Source of the DNA: Bowmanella denitrificans
GTDB taxonomy: Bacteria; Pseudomonadota; Gammaproteobacteria; Enterobacterales; Alteromonadaceae
Direction of reading: 5' to 3'
Length of the DNA: 64,000 nucleotides
Assembly (NCBI RefSeq): GCF_002887595.1
Contig: NZ_PEBU01000009.1
Span: 126,589-190,588 of the forward strand
In this document: positions 42,823-52,226 of the stretch, piece after piece
Numbering within the stretch: position 1 is the first letter of the stretch
Layout: the number at the start of each line of letters is the position of its first letter
The notes under the pieces: model-generated
Databases searched by the model: none
Seen by the model: the letters and a program-made list of their open reading frames with translations, nothing else
What the model was told of the DNA's origin: nothing
Position numbers and translations under genes: made by a program

Positions 42823-45039
42823 ATGAAAAGATTAGCCACCCTACTCGGACTGGCGCTAAGCGTCAGCAGTGTTGGGCTGTCAGCGGAACAGCTCAGTATA
42901 GAACGTATATTCTCTTCCCCATCTTTGGATGGCGGTGCGCCGGTTAAACTGAAGATTTCGCCCGATGGCAGCCGGGTGACCTTCCTTAAAGGCAAAGAAT
43001 CTGACTATGAACGCTACGATTTGTGGGAATACCATATTGAAAGTGGCACTACCCGCCTATTGTTTGATTCCGACCAACTGCACAGTGGCCCAGAAGAATT
43101 GTCAGATGAAGAAAAAGCCCGACGCGAGCGTTTGCGTCTGCATGGCAGTGGCATCGTAGACTATCAATGGTCAGATGATGGCAAAGCCTTGCTGTTTCCG
43201 CTGGCCGGTGATGTGTTTTATTACCGGCTGGGCGACAAGCAGGCCAAGCGCTTGCTGGAAACGCCGGAGTTTGAAACCGATATCCGCTTTTCACCGAAAG
43301 CCAATTACATCAGCTTTGTGCGTGAACAAAACCTGTATGTGCTGAATATCAAAAGCGGTGAGGAACATGCCCTGACCACCGACGGTAAAGGCCCCATCAA
43401 GTATGGGATGGCCGAGTTTGTAGCCCAGGAAGAAATGGGCCGTATGACCGGCTACTGGTGGTCACCGGATGAAAGCCAGATTGCTTACACCCGAATTGAT
43501 GAATCGCCGGTTGAGGAAATCACCCGCAGCGAAATTTACGCCGACTCCATCAAAATGATTACCCAACGTTATCCAAGTACCGGCACAGCCAATGCCAAAG
43601 TCGCGCTGGCGGTGGCCAGTCTCAACGACAAACAGCCGCATTGGCTGGATTTGGGGGATAACCAGGATATTTATCTGGCCCGAGTGCGGTGGATGCGGGA
43701 TAGCCGCAATCTGACCTATCAATGGCAGAGCCGTAACCAGCAAAGTCTGCAGCTTCGCCAGGTCAATACCGACAATTGGGCACAAAAAACCTTATTGGAA
43801 GAAACCGCCGACACCTGGGTCAATCTGCAGGATGATCTGACCTTCCTGAAGCACAGCCCCAGATTTATCTGGCCTTCTGAACGGGACGGCTTTAAACATC
43901 TGTACTTGTATAACAATGACGGCAAGCTGGTGCGTCAGCTCACCAAAGGCAATTGGGTGGTGGATGACATTGCGGCGGTAGATGAAACCAATAAGCTGGT
44001 GTACTTCACCGGACGCAAAGACACGCCATTAGAAAAACACTTATACAAGGTCAGTCTGGAGGGCGGCGAAGTCAGCCGGGTGAGTCAACGCGGTGGTTTC
44101 CATGGCGTCAGCTTTGACAAAAAGGCCCAGGTCTATGTAGACCGATTCTCCACCATTAACACCCCGCCACAAGTCAGTCTGCATAAAGCTGACGGCAGCC
44201 GTCTGGCCTGGTTGGAAGAAAATGCCATAGATGAAAACCATCCCCTTGCCGCCTACCAGACGCAGTGGATAAAGCCCAGTTTTGGCAGTTTTACCACCGA
44301 CGAAGGCGTGGAACTGTACTACCGTCTTTATACCCCCAAAAAGCTGCAGGATAAGCATCCGGCTATTGTTTATTTATATGGCGGCCCGCACGCTCAGGTG
44401 GTCACCAATAGTTGGGCAGGTAGCCGGGGGCTGATGTTCCAATATTGGGTGAATAAAGGCTACGTGGTATTCAGTCTGGATAATCGAGGCTCCAATTACC
44501 GGGGTAAGGCATTTGAAGACGCCATTTACCGTAATATGGGTGATGTGGAAGTGCGTGATCAGGTAGAGGGGGTGAAATTCTTACGCCAATTGCCGTTCGT
44601 CGATGCCAGCCGTATTGGCGTACACGGCCACAGCTATGGTGGTTATATGACCCTGATGAGCATGTTCAAGGCCGGCGACTATTTCCAGGCTGGCGTGTCT
44701 GGCGCACCGGTCACCGACTGGCTGTTGTACGATACGCACTATACCGAGCGTTATATGGACCACCCCGACCATAACAGTGATGGCTATAAAAAATCCTCAG
44801 TGTTTCCTTACGCTAAGGACCTAAAAGGGGATTTACTGATTTACCACGGTATGGCCGACGACAATGTACTGTTTACCCATAGCACCAGGTTGTACAAAAC
44901 CTTGCAGGATCTGGCCATTCCTTTTGAAGTGATGGACTATCCGGGCAAAAAGCACGGTATTCGTGGCAAGCAGACCCAAATTCACTTAAACCGCACTATT
45001 ACTGGCTTCTTTGACCACCATTTGGGCAAAAACCTTTAA
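42823..45039 (+). CDS. S9-family dipeptidyl peptidase IV
   Basis: 738 residues with a signal peptide (MKRLATLLGLALSVSSVGLSA), so periplasmic or exported. Propeller about 50-480 with DPP IV repeats, including the EE motif in FVAQEEMGRMTGYWWSPD that fixes the substrate N-terminus. Catalytic domain: GHSYGGYM (Ser near 605), YHGMADDNVLF (Asp) and KKHGIRG (His). It releases X-Pro/Ala dipeptides from peptides. No signs of truncation. Confidence 0.95.
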   Translation: MKRLATLLGLALSVSSVGLSAEQLSIERIFSSPSLDGGAPVKLKISPDGSRVTFLKGKESDYERYDLWEYHIESGTTRLLFDSDQLHSGPEELSDEEKARRERLRLHGSGIVDYQWSDDGKALLFPLAGDVFYYRLGDKQAKRLLETPEFETDIRFSPKANYISFVREQNLYVLNIKSGEEHALTTDGKGPIKYGMAEFVAQEEMGRMTGYWWSPDESQIAYTRIDESPVEEITRSEIYADSIKMITQRYPSTGTANAKVALAVASLNDKQPHWLDLGDNQDIYLARVRWMRDSRNLTYQWQSRNQQSLQLRQVNTDNWAQKTLLEETADTWVNLQDDLTFLKHSPRFIWPSERDGFKHLYLYNNDGKLVRQLTKGNWVVDDIAAVDETNKLVYFTGRKDTPLEKHLYKVSLEGGEVSRVSQRGGFHGVSFDKKAQVYVDRFSTINTPPQVSLHKADGSRLAWLEENAIDENHPLAAYQTQWIKPSFGSFTTDEGVELYYRLYTPKKLQDKHPAIVYLYGGPHAQVVTNSWAGSRGLMFQYWVNKGYVVFSLDNRGSNYRGKAFEDAIYRNMGDVEVRDQVEGVKFLRQLPFVDASRIGVHGHSYGGYMTLMSMFKAGDYFQAGVSGAPVTDWLLYDTHYTERYMDHPDHNSDGYKKSSVFPYAKDLKGDLLIYHGMADDNVLFTHSTRLYKTLQDLAIPFEVMDYPGKKHGIRGKQTQIHLNRTITGFFDHHLGKNL

Positions 45040-45046
45040 TCTAAGG

Positions 45047-45075
45047 GCGGGGAAAGGCGGTATGCCTTTTCCCGC
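45047..45075. terminator. Convergent hairpin between the DPP IV and EAL genes
   Basis: A 12-bp stem GCGGGGAAAGGC / GCCTTTTCCCGC (one wobble) with a GGTAT loop seven bases after the peptidase stop. There is no T run, so it may be only a structural end for both converging genes. Confidence 0.6.
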
Positions 45076-45102
45076 TGCTCTCAACTGCATGGCCAGTGGC
45101 GC

Positions 45103-46644
45103 TCAGCCCGATGCGCTCATTCCGACTGTTACGCTTTGCTGTTTTTGCATAAAGCTAACCAGCTCTTCTATCCCCATTGGCATTGCCAGTAAGTAGCCCT
45201 GCGCCTCCTGACAGCCGCAAGCTGTCAGACATTGCAATTGTTCCTGGGTTTCCACACCTTCGGCCACCACACTGATACCAAAGCCCTTGGCCATGGCTGC
45301 CACGGCCTCGACAATGGCAATAGTGCGTGGCTGCTGCATCAGGTCGCGGATAAAAGCGCGGTCGATTTTAACCTCATCTATAGGCAATTCTTTTAGCATC
45401 ATCAGCGACGAATAGCCTGTGCCAAAATCATCAATGGAAAAGCGTAACCCCTGTTGCTTCAGGCGTGCCAGTTGCATCACGCTGGCTTTTAAGTCTGTCA
45501 GGGCTGCTGTTTCAGTAATTTCCAGTTGCAAGTAAGGTAGTAACGGTGAGGCCTTGTCCAGTTCCAGCTGCAATGCATCCATCAGCGCAGGATTATTAAA
45601 CTCTAACGCTGAGATATTCACCGACACCCTGGGTAGCCCCTGCCCCAGCAAGTTATAAGATGTCAGATCCAGACAAGCTTGCCGCACAACAAAAGCGGTC
45701 AGTGCGGAAATCAGGTTATGCCGCTCTGCCAATTGGATAAAGTGTTGCGGTGAAATCCAGCCCTGCTGCGGATGGCGCCATCTTAACAGGACCTCACAGC
45801 CACTGATTTTACCACCTGGTACATGGAACTGTGGTTGATAAACCAACGAAAGACTTTTATTTTCAATGGCCTGACGTAAATCAGCAAGCAGGTTCTGGCG
45901 TGCCTGTTCGGCTTCTGACAAGGCACGGTTGAATAAACGAATACTGTCTGGCCCCTCTTCTCTGGCGCAAGCCAAAGAGGCAGAGGACGCCAGCAGCAGT
46001 GCGCGGGCATTGTCACCGTCATCCGGCCCCAGAGCCACACCAATGCAACAACTAACATCAAGATTCAGCCCTGCTGCCACATCCGCAAAATAGCCGTTTA
46101 AGCTGAGCGCATACTGTTCCCAGTTTTGATTCTGCGCCCTGACCTTGCGTGCCACCACAAACTGGTCTGCCCCCAGTCTGGCCAGTAACGTATCGGCCTG
46201 GTAGCAAGCCCTTAATCTGTCCGCCAATGCGCGTAACAAAGCATCGGCTCCGCGATACCCCAGCGCCTGATTGAGGGCTTTGAAATTATCGATATCCAGA
46301 TGTAGCAATAATACCTTTTCGCCGCCGCTACGGGCTGATTTGAGCATATCTTTCAGGTAGGTGATAAATTGGTGATGCCGGTAAAGGTTTGTTAATGGGT
46401 CGCGCTGATCGAGCCGCTCAAAGCGTTTTAACGCCAGTCGAATCAGCCAGTACAGCAGCAGGGCATTGACCGCCACATAAAACCAGCCTTTGTAAGTTTG
46501 CAGTTGGGTGAGCAACTGGGTATCTGGCACCGCGCGCTGCAAAGCCAAGTCAGAAAATAATATCCAACTGGCGCCCAGAATCAGGTACGCAAGAGCAATA
46601 AACGCCGCCACACGCGACGCCTTTTTGATGGTAACAAATGACAA
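45103..46644 (-). CDS. EAL phosphodiesterase with degenerate GGDEF
   Basis: 513 residues. Two transmembrane helices (about 10-32 and 52-72) flank a short loop, then GGDEF about 80-245 where the site reads RLGADQFVVAR, so cyclase activity is unlikely. EAL domain about 255-505 has EVL in place of EAL with the Glu kept, DDFGTGYSSLMML and KIDRAFIRDL, consistent with active c-di-GMP phosphodiesterase. The degenerate domain may bind GTP as a regulator. It is convergent with the DPP IV gene. Confidence 0.9.
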   Translation of the reverse strand: MSFVTIKKASRVAAFIALAYLILGASWILFSDLALQRAVPDTQLLTQLQTYKGWFYVAVNALLLYWLIRLALKRFERLDQRDPLTNLYRHHQFITYLKDMLKSARSGGEKVLLLHLDIDNFKALNQALGYRGADALLRALADRLRACYQADTLLARLGADQFVVARKVRAQNQNWEQYALSLNGYFADVAAGLNLDVSCCIGVALGPDDGDNARALLLASSASLACAREEGPDSIRLFNRALSEAEQARQNLLADLRQAIENKSLSLVYQPQFHVPGGKISGCEVLLRWRHPQQGWISPQHFIQLAERHNLISALTAFVVRQACLDLTSYNLLGQGLPRVSVNISALEFNNPALMDALQLELDKASPLLPYLQLEITETAALTDLKASVMQLARLKQQGLRFSIDDFGTGYSSLMMLKELPIDEVKIDRAFIRDLMQQPRTIAIVEAVAAMAKGFGISVVAEGVETQEQLQCLTACGCQEAQGYLLAMPMGIEELVSFMQKQQSVTVGMSASG

Positions 46645-46663
46645 GGAGCGGATCGCCTTGGCC

Positions 46664-47038
46664 CTAGTTAAACATCCAGTTGGCCAGACTACGCTGTATG
46701 CCCACTGCGGTATTCTTTTTCAGTTCCTTTTTGATCGGCTCTGCGCTACCGGAGATCCAGATCTGCAGTTCTGCATCCATATCAAAATGGCCGGCGGTTT
46801 CTACCTTAAACTGGGTAATAGCGCGGTAAGGAATAGAGTGGTACTCCACTTTTCTGCCTGTCATACCCTGCTTATCAATCAGCAGCAATCGCTTATTAGT
46901 AAATACATACATATCCCGGATCAACTTATAAACCCGGTCAATCTGTTCAGTATCGGCCAGAATGGGTGCCAGCTCTTCGGCGACCTCACTCTTATCCACT
47001 TCCGCAGCATTGCCCAGCAGGGCATCCAGAAATCCCAT
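46664..47038 (-). CDS. Bacterial PH-domain protein (DUF1696 type)
   Basis: 124 residues. After about 30 helical residues (AEVDKSEVAEELAPILADTEQIDRVYKL), a beta-rich core IRDMYVFTNKRLLLIDKQGMTGRKVEYHSIPYRAITQFKVETAGHFDMDAELQIWISG and a final helix form the bPH fold. Function unknown; some act in stress or membrane sensing. It lies between two c-di-GMP genes on the same strand, 19 bp before the EAL gene, perhaps in one transcript. Confidence 0.85.
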   Translation of the reverse strand: MGFLDALLGNAAEVDKSEVAEELAPILADTEQIDRVYKLIRDMYVFTNKRLLLIDKQGMTGRKVEYHSIPYRAITQFKVETAGHFDMDAELQIWISGSAEPIKKELKKNTAVGIQRSLANWMFN

Positions 47039-47138
47039 CCAGTATCCCTTTTAACGTTATGTTCCCTAAGTAATATCAGAGATACGTGGCAATGACCAGA
47101 TTCAGACTGTGAGGAGCTGTTTATCTTTTATGCCGGAT

Positions 47139-50015
47139 CTAAGATGCCAAAGCAGAAAACTCCCTCAGTAAGCTGTGTAGCGGTGCAGGCTTACCCAAGG
47201 CAAATCCCTGACCATAACCAATGCCTAATCCGGCCAGTGCCTGGCGGGTTTCCTGGTCTGAGACGAACTCGGCAACGGTCAGCTTACCCATACTGGTGGC
47301 AATTTCGTGAATGGCTTTGACCGTGGCGTAGTCACTGCGATCCCGGCACATATTACGTACAAAGGAACCGTCAATTTTTACATAGTCAACAGCCATGTTT
47401 TTCAGGTAAGTAAAGGAACTCATCCCTGCGCCAAAATCATCCAGTGCGAAGCGGCACCCCAGATCACGCAGTACATCGATAAAACGGCTGGCGGCGGCCA
47501 GGTTAGTCACCGCTGCTGTCTCAGTGATTTCAAAACAGATTTTTTCCGGCGGTACCGACGAATGTTTAAGGCGCAGCACAATCTTATCCAGAAACTCGTC
47601 ATTGCCCAGGGTCATGCCGGATAGGTTAATCGCGCACTTATCCAGCACATCAAGGTGGGCCGGATGTTGCTCCAGCGCGTTGATAGTCTGGTTAAAAACC
47701 CATTCATCCAGTTTATTCATTAAGCCGTAGCGCTCGGCCACCGGAATAAAGATACCCGGATTAAGGTATTCGCCCTGCTCGCTGAGCATGCGCACCAGAA
47801 TTTCATAGTGACGGCCACAGGCGGGTTGGTTAAGCGGTTCAATGACTTGATAAAATAGTTCAAAGCGATCCCCCAGCAGGGCCTTTTGAATTTCGTTCAC
47901 CCACTCCAGCTCGCTTTGCTGATAGTTCAGTTGCTGATCGCTTTCGTCAAATACGTGGTAGCGGTTGCGGCCCAGATTTTTGGCACTGTAACAGGCGTGA
48001 TCAGCGGCCTTAATCAGTTCTGTGCTGCTGATGGTGCCAGCCGTTATTTCGGCCACGCCAATACTGGCACCAATATGAAAGACCTTATCTTCCCAGACAA
48101 AACGAAAACCGCGAATGGCATTCAGCATCTTACCAAGCTTATCCAACACTTCATTTACGGCGCAATCAGCGTATACCAGACAGAATTCATCGCCTCCAAC
48201 TCTGGCCAGAATATCGGCAGATTTCAAAGAAGTAGCGAGCAGATTCGCCACCTGCCGGAGCAATTCATCCCCCGCCTGATGACCACAAGAATCGTTTACC
48301 AGTTTAAACTGGTCCATATCGATGTAGCACAGCGTCGATACCGACTTTTGTTCACGCACCAAGGCCAGACGCTCTTTTAGCAACCGATCAAAGGCGTAAC
48401 GATTGTACAGGCCGGTAAGCTGATCGTGATTCGCCTGATAATACACCTGCTGCTGCAAGGCTAAATCTGCGGTGACATCCCTGCCAATACCTTCAATGGC
48501 AATAAGCTTGTGTTCATGGTCGAACACCGGCGAATCACGATACTCAATATGCCGAATTTCACCATTTTTATTGAAGTACTCCACAACATAGGGATCAGGA
48601 CGCTGGCCGCTGTGCAGTTGCTCACGAATCTGCTCGATGTTCCCGGGGTTGCGTTTGACGCAGTGTCGGTAGTTCAGTTTAAAATATTCCGGACTATAGC
48701 CAAGAATGTCCTGCACGCTGCTACTGACATAATTAATCCGCCCAGCCAGGTCGTGGGAATAAACAAAGTGGCCATTCAAACCATCCACCAGTCGGCGGAA
48801 CTTCTCTTCGGACTCTTTTAAGGCCTGCTGATTCAAACGTCGGGCGGTGATATCACGAATGGTGACGGCGATACCATTACCGGCTTTGACAATTTGAATC
48901 TTGATCCACTGGGCCAGAATCAAATCACTGGAGGTTTCCAGATATTGTTCGTGGGCTTTACCGGTTAGGCACACCTGAATACAAAGTGGCAACAGCTCAG
49001 CATGCCCCAGGGCTTGAAGCTGCTGCGACAAGGTAGATTGCACCAGATACGGAGAATCGGTGACAAAGATCTTTCGCGCGACCTGATTAGATTCGACCAG
49101 TTCAAAATCAATAATGTCTTTGTGAGCGTCCTGCACAGCCTGCAGCACTAAAATAGCATCAAGGGACGATTCACTGGCCGCTTTGTAACGCTCCTGCGAC
49201 TGATTGAGCTTAAACGCACTGCGCAGCTGACGGCGTAGAAAAATACTGATGACCAGCGACATCAATACGCCGATGGCCATAACAATACGACCGATTTCAA
49301 AACCGCCACGATTACCCTGCAGTTTCAGCAGCCACTGGCGACCGGCAAATTGCAGTTGCTGCTCTATGATAGGTTCACTCTGGTGCAGTACACCATTGGC
49401 CATCAGGCGATGTTCGCCATCCTGTAACGTCAGACTGAAGTCAGAGCCGATCAGCTCGCCCACCATAACAGCCAGAGTGGCCTCAAGATCAAAGCTGGCG
49501 GCCACAAAGCCATAACTGGGGTCATAAGGATTAATCGCGCGCCCGACCACAGCGACATAACGCCCCTTATCGTTGCGTATCAGCGCATTGACAAAATCCA
49601 CGACGGGTGTTTTACCCAACTCTAATCCCAGGTCGGACAAAGGACGGTACAGCAGGCGGGAGCGATCTGCGCCTTTGATATTCCATTGCACCAGTTGCTG
49701 TTCATCGGCCCAGACAATATCGTCAAAGCCCGGCAGGACATGTTGCATGGTCACTGCATGGGCATTAAACCAATCGGTTGGATTAGGGTGATTTTCCGGC
49801 CAGGTGATCATCAGATCTTTCAGGGCCCGCTGGCGGTCTGCAGAGAAGACTTCAATACTGTTTGCCACTTGCTGGGCAACCACTTTGGCTTTGGCTGCCA
49901 GACGTCTCTGCTCCTGGTTTTCCAGGTACAGGCTAAACAGGCTGAAAATCAGGCACAGAATCAGAAACAGGGCAAAAGGTAACCCGTTAACCCTGTCCAA
50001 AGGCTTAAACCGCAT
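47139..50015 (-). CDS. Multidomain sensor GGDEF/EAL protein with CHASE-like and PAS domains
   Basis: 958 residues. Transmembrane helix about 10-28; periplasmic CHASE-like part to about 240; second helix about 242-262; PAS about 275-395 (ending AVTIRDITARR) and a second PAS with PAC about 400-520 (FRRLVDGLNGHFVYSHDLAGRINYVSSS); GGDEF about 530-690 with intact RVGGDEF; EAL about 705-950 with EIL in place of EAL, DDFGAGMSS and KIDGSFVRNM. Probably a bifunctional c-di-GMP enzyme that reads a periplasmic signal. The ligand is unknown. Confidence 0.92.
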   Translation of the reverse strand: MRFKPLDRVNGLPFALFLILCLIFSLFSLYLENQEQRRLAAKAKVVAQQVANSIEVFSADRQRALKDLMITWPENHPNPTDWFNAHAVTMQHVLPGFDDIVWADEQQLVQWNIKGADRSRLLYRPLSDLGLELGKTPVVDFVNALIRNDKGRYVAVVGRAINPYDPSYGFVAASFDLEATLAVMVGELIGSDFSLTLQDGEHRLMANGVLHQSEPIIEQQLQFAGRQWLLKLQGNRGGFEIGRIVMAIGVLMSLVISIFLRRQLRSAFKLNQSQERYKAASESSLDAILVLQAVQDAHKDIIDFELVESNQVARKIFVTDSPYLVQSTLSQQLQALGHAELLPLCIQVCLTGKAHEQYLETSSDLILAQWIKIQIVKAGNGIAVTIRDITARRLNQQALKESEEKFRRLVDGLNGHFVYSHDLAGRINYVSSSVQDILGYSPEYFKLNYRHCVKRNPGNIEQIREQLHSGQRPDPYVVEYFNKNGEIRHIEYRDSPVFDHEHKLIAIEGIGRDVTADLALQQQVYYQANHDQLTGLYNRYAFDRLLKERLALVREQKSVSTLCYIDMDQFKLVNDSCGHQAGDELLRQVANLLATSLKSADILARVGGDEFCLVYADCAVNEVLDKLGKMLNAIRGFRFVWEDKVFHIGASIGVAEITAGTISSTELIKAADHACYSAKNLGRNRYHVFDESDQQLNYQQSELEWVNEIQKALLGDRFELFYQVIEPLNQPACGRHYEILVRMLSEQGEYLNPGIFIPVAERYGLMNKLDEWVFNQTINALEQHPAHLDVLDKCAINLSGMTLGNDEFLDKIVLRLKHSSVPPEKICFEITETAAVTNLAAASRFIDVLRDLGCRFALDDFGAGMSSFTYLKNMAVDYVKIDGSFVRNMCRDRSDYATVKAIHEIATSMGKLTVAEFVSDQETRQALAGLGIGYGQGFALGKPAPLHSLLREFSALAS

Positions 50016-50080
50016 AACCTCTGAATCTACGAAGGCGTTAAAGGCGCAGTCTAGCCCGCTTTGATGACAGTATTATGACC

Positions 50081-50977
50081 TCAGGGCACTTTGTAACCGC
50101 GCGCGGCTTCCAGCAAACTAAACCATTGCTGACGGGTCAGACTGATAGACAAGGAGGCCGCTTGGGTACGCACTCTGTCAATATTGCCACTGCCAATGAT
50201 TGGCATAATCTGACCGGGTATGCTCAGCACAAACACCATTAATATCTGATCGAGACTGGCGCCGGACTCCTCAGCTATCGCCCCAGCACAATCCCTTAGC
50301 GCCTTATACTGAAAATCGTGAAATACCCCGCCGCCGCCCAGGCAGGACCAGGCCATAGGTTTAACACTGTGCTGCTGAAGGAAATCCAGGTTGCCGTCGA
50401 ACAAATAGTCCGTGTGTACCGCGCTGATTTCCAGTTGATTGGTCACTAGGGGGAAATCCAGTCTGGATTGCAGCAATGCGAATTTACTGGCACTGAAGTT
50501 AGACACGCCGAAGTGTTTGACCTTACCGGCCGCTCTTAATCTGACAAAGGCTTCTGCCACCGCATCGGCATCCATCAGCGGATCGGGACGATGGATCAGC
50601 AATACATCCAGATACTCTACCGCCAGCTCCTTTAGCGAGCGTTCTGCCGCCGCCACGATGTAGTCGGTGTCATTGTTGTAATGCACCACCCTGACATCGG
50701 GCTGTTTGTCACAGGGGAACAAAATACCGCATTTGGACACCACCTCAATTTTATCTCTTAGTCCCGGTGCCAGCTTAAGGGCCTGGCCAAATAAGGCCTC
50801 CTGGGTAAAAGCACCATATACATCCGCATGATCGGTTGTGGTGATGCCCAGTTCCAGGCCCTGCTCTACAAAGCGGACAATGTCCTGTGCATGCATATTC
50901 CAGTCGGTCAGTCGCCAGTAGCCTTGCACCATGCGGGAGAAACTCAGTTCATTCTTAACCAGTTCTACACGTTGCAT
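50081..50977 (-). CDS. Aldo/keto reductase (YdhF-like)
   Basis: 298 residues from the ATG at 50977, six bases after GGGGA. NADPH-dependent reductase barrel: GITTTDHADVYGA with the catalytic Asp and Tyr (about 46-57), VVSKCGI with the Lys, LLIHRPDPL with the His, GKVKHFGVSNFS, and a C-terminal IPIIGSG-like nucleotide site. It reduces aldehydes or ketones; the substrate is not set by sequence. Confidence 0.93.
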   Translation of the reverse strand: MQRVELVKNELSFSRMVQGYWRLTDWNMHAQDIVRFVEQGLELGITTTDHADVYGAFTQEALFGQALKLAPGLRDKIEVVSKCGILFPCDKQPDVRVVHYNNDTDYIVAAAERSLKELAVEYLDVLLIHRPDPLMDADAVAEAFVRLRAAGKVKHFGVSNFSASKFALLQSRLDFPLVTNQLEISAVHTDYLFDGNLDFLQQHSVKPMAWSCLGGGGVFHDFQYKALRDCAGAIAEESGASLDQILMVFVLSIPGQIMPIIGSGNIDRVRTQAASLSISLTRQQWFSLLEAARGYKVP

Positions 50978-51172
50978 ATTTGTTCCCCTGCAGCCTGATG
51001 GCTTCAATCTTTAGTCCAACCATTGCGGCATGGTAGCAGAATGCCAATGTGCTGGGCTATATGCATCAACCCTGGATTGATAAACCAGTTGCACCACTCC
51101 CGTAGCCATTATTCCCCACCACTTTCACCAGCAAAGATGCTAAAGTCCGGCTTCGCCATACGAGGAGCTAAC

Positions 51173-52168
51173 ATGCCACTGCCAACCTTCGACGATGTGC
51201 TTGCCGCGTCACAGCGTATTAAGCCTCATGTGCACCGCACCCCCATACTGAATTCCAGCCTGCTCGACAGTTGGCTGGGCCACAGGGTGTATTTCAAAGT
51301 AGAAGCCCTGCAGCGAATTGGAGCCTTTAAACTGCGCGGTGCCATTAATGTGCTGAGCTGGCTAAAAGAGCAGAACCAACTTCCGCAACAGATTGTCGCC
51401 AACAGCTCCGGTAACCATGCCCAGGCGGTGGCCTATGCCGCGGCACAGTTTGATATTCCTGCCACGATTTACAGCACCAAAACGGTTTCCAGGGTCAAAG
51501 CTGCAGCAACCCGTTTCTATGGTGCAGAACTGGCCTTATTTGATACCCGGGTTGAAGCAGATGCTGCGGTGCAGGAGGCAGCTAAACAACCTGGAACCTT
51601 GTGGATCCCACCCTTCAACCATGCGCAAATTATTGCCGGCCAAGGTACAGCCGCCCTGGAAGCCCTGCAGGATCTAAAGCAGGTAGATGGTGTGTTTGCC
51701 CCGGTGGGCGGTGGTGGTTTGATGTCTGGTACATTATTAGCCTGCCGTGCACTGTGCCCCGACGCTCAGGTTATAGGGGCAGAGCCGCTGGCAGCCAATG
51801 ATGCCGCCAATTCGTTGCGGGCCGGGAAAATTGTCGCCCTGCCTGGACCGGCCAATACCCTTGCCGATGGTGCGGCCACGCCTTCTGTCGGCGATCTCAC
51901 CTTCCCTTTCTTACAACAGCTGGATGACTTCTACGAGGTAGACGAAGCCCAGATAGCGTATTGGACACAATGGCTGCAACATCTGTTGAAAATTCATGTG
52001 GAACCCACCAGCGCCATGAGCATGGCTGCGGTGGCCAGTTGGCTGCAGGAACAAGACAAACCCAGTACGGCACTGGTGATTCTATCCGGTGGCAACATTG
52101 ACCAAAGCCGAATGCAGGAGATTTGGCAGACCGATTATCTCAGTCAGCCACCGATCCTAAGCGAATAA
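51173..52168 (+). CDS. PLP-dependent serine/threonine dehydratase
   Basis: 331 residues from the ATG at 51173, behind CGAGGAG. A fold-type II PLP enzyme: Schiff-base Lys in AFKLRGAIN (about 55), SSGNHAQAVAYAA (about 80), and the phosphate loop PVGGGGLMSGT (about 175), ending LVILSGGNID. It lacks the ACT regulatory domains of IlvA, so it is the catabolic or racemase-like type. It deaminates serine or threonine, or a related hydroxyamino acid such as 3-hydroxyaspartate; the sequence does not decide. Confidence 0.88.
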   Translation: MPLPTFDDVLAASQRIKPHVHRTPILNSSLLDSWLGHRVYFKVEALQRIGAFKLRGAINVLSWLKEQNQLPQQIVANSSGNHAQAVAYAAAQFDIPATIYSTKTVSRVKAAATRFYGAELALFDTRVEADAAVQEAAKQPGTLWIPPFNHAQIIAGQGTAALEALQDLKQVDGVFAPVGGGGLMSGTLLACRALCPDAQVIGAEPLAANDAANSLRAGKIVALPGPANTLADGAATPSVGDLTFPFLQQLDDFYEVDEAQIAYWTQWLQHLLKIHVEPTSAMSMAAVASWLQEQDKPSTALVILSGGNIDQSRMQEIWQTDYLSQPPILSE

Positions 52169-52226
52169 CAAGGGTTGGTTGTTATAAGGCTTCATGTTAA
52201 AAATAAGTAAAAACGGAATTAGCCCT

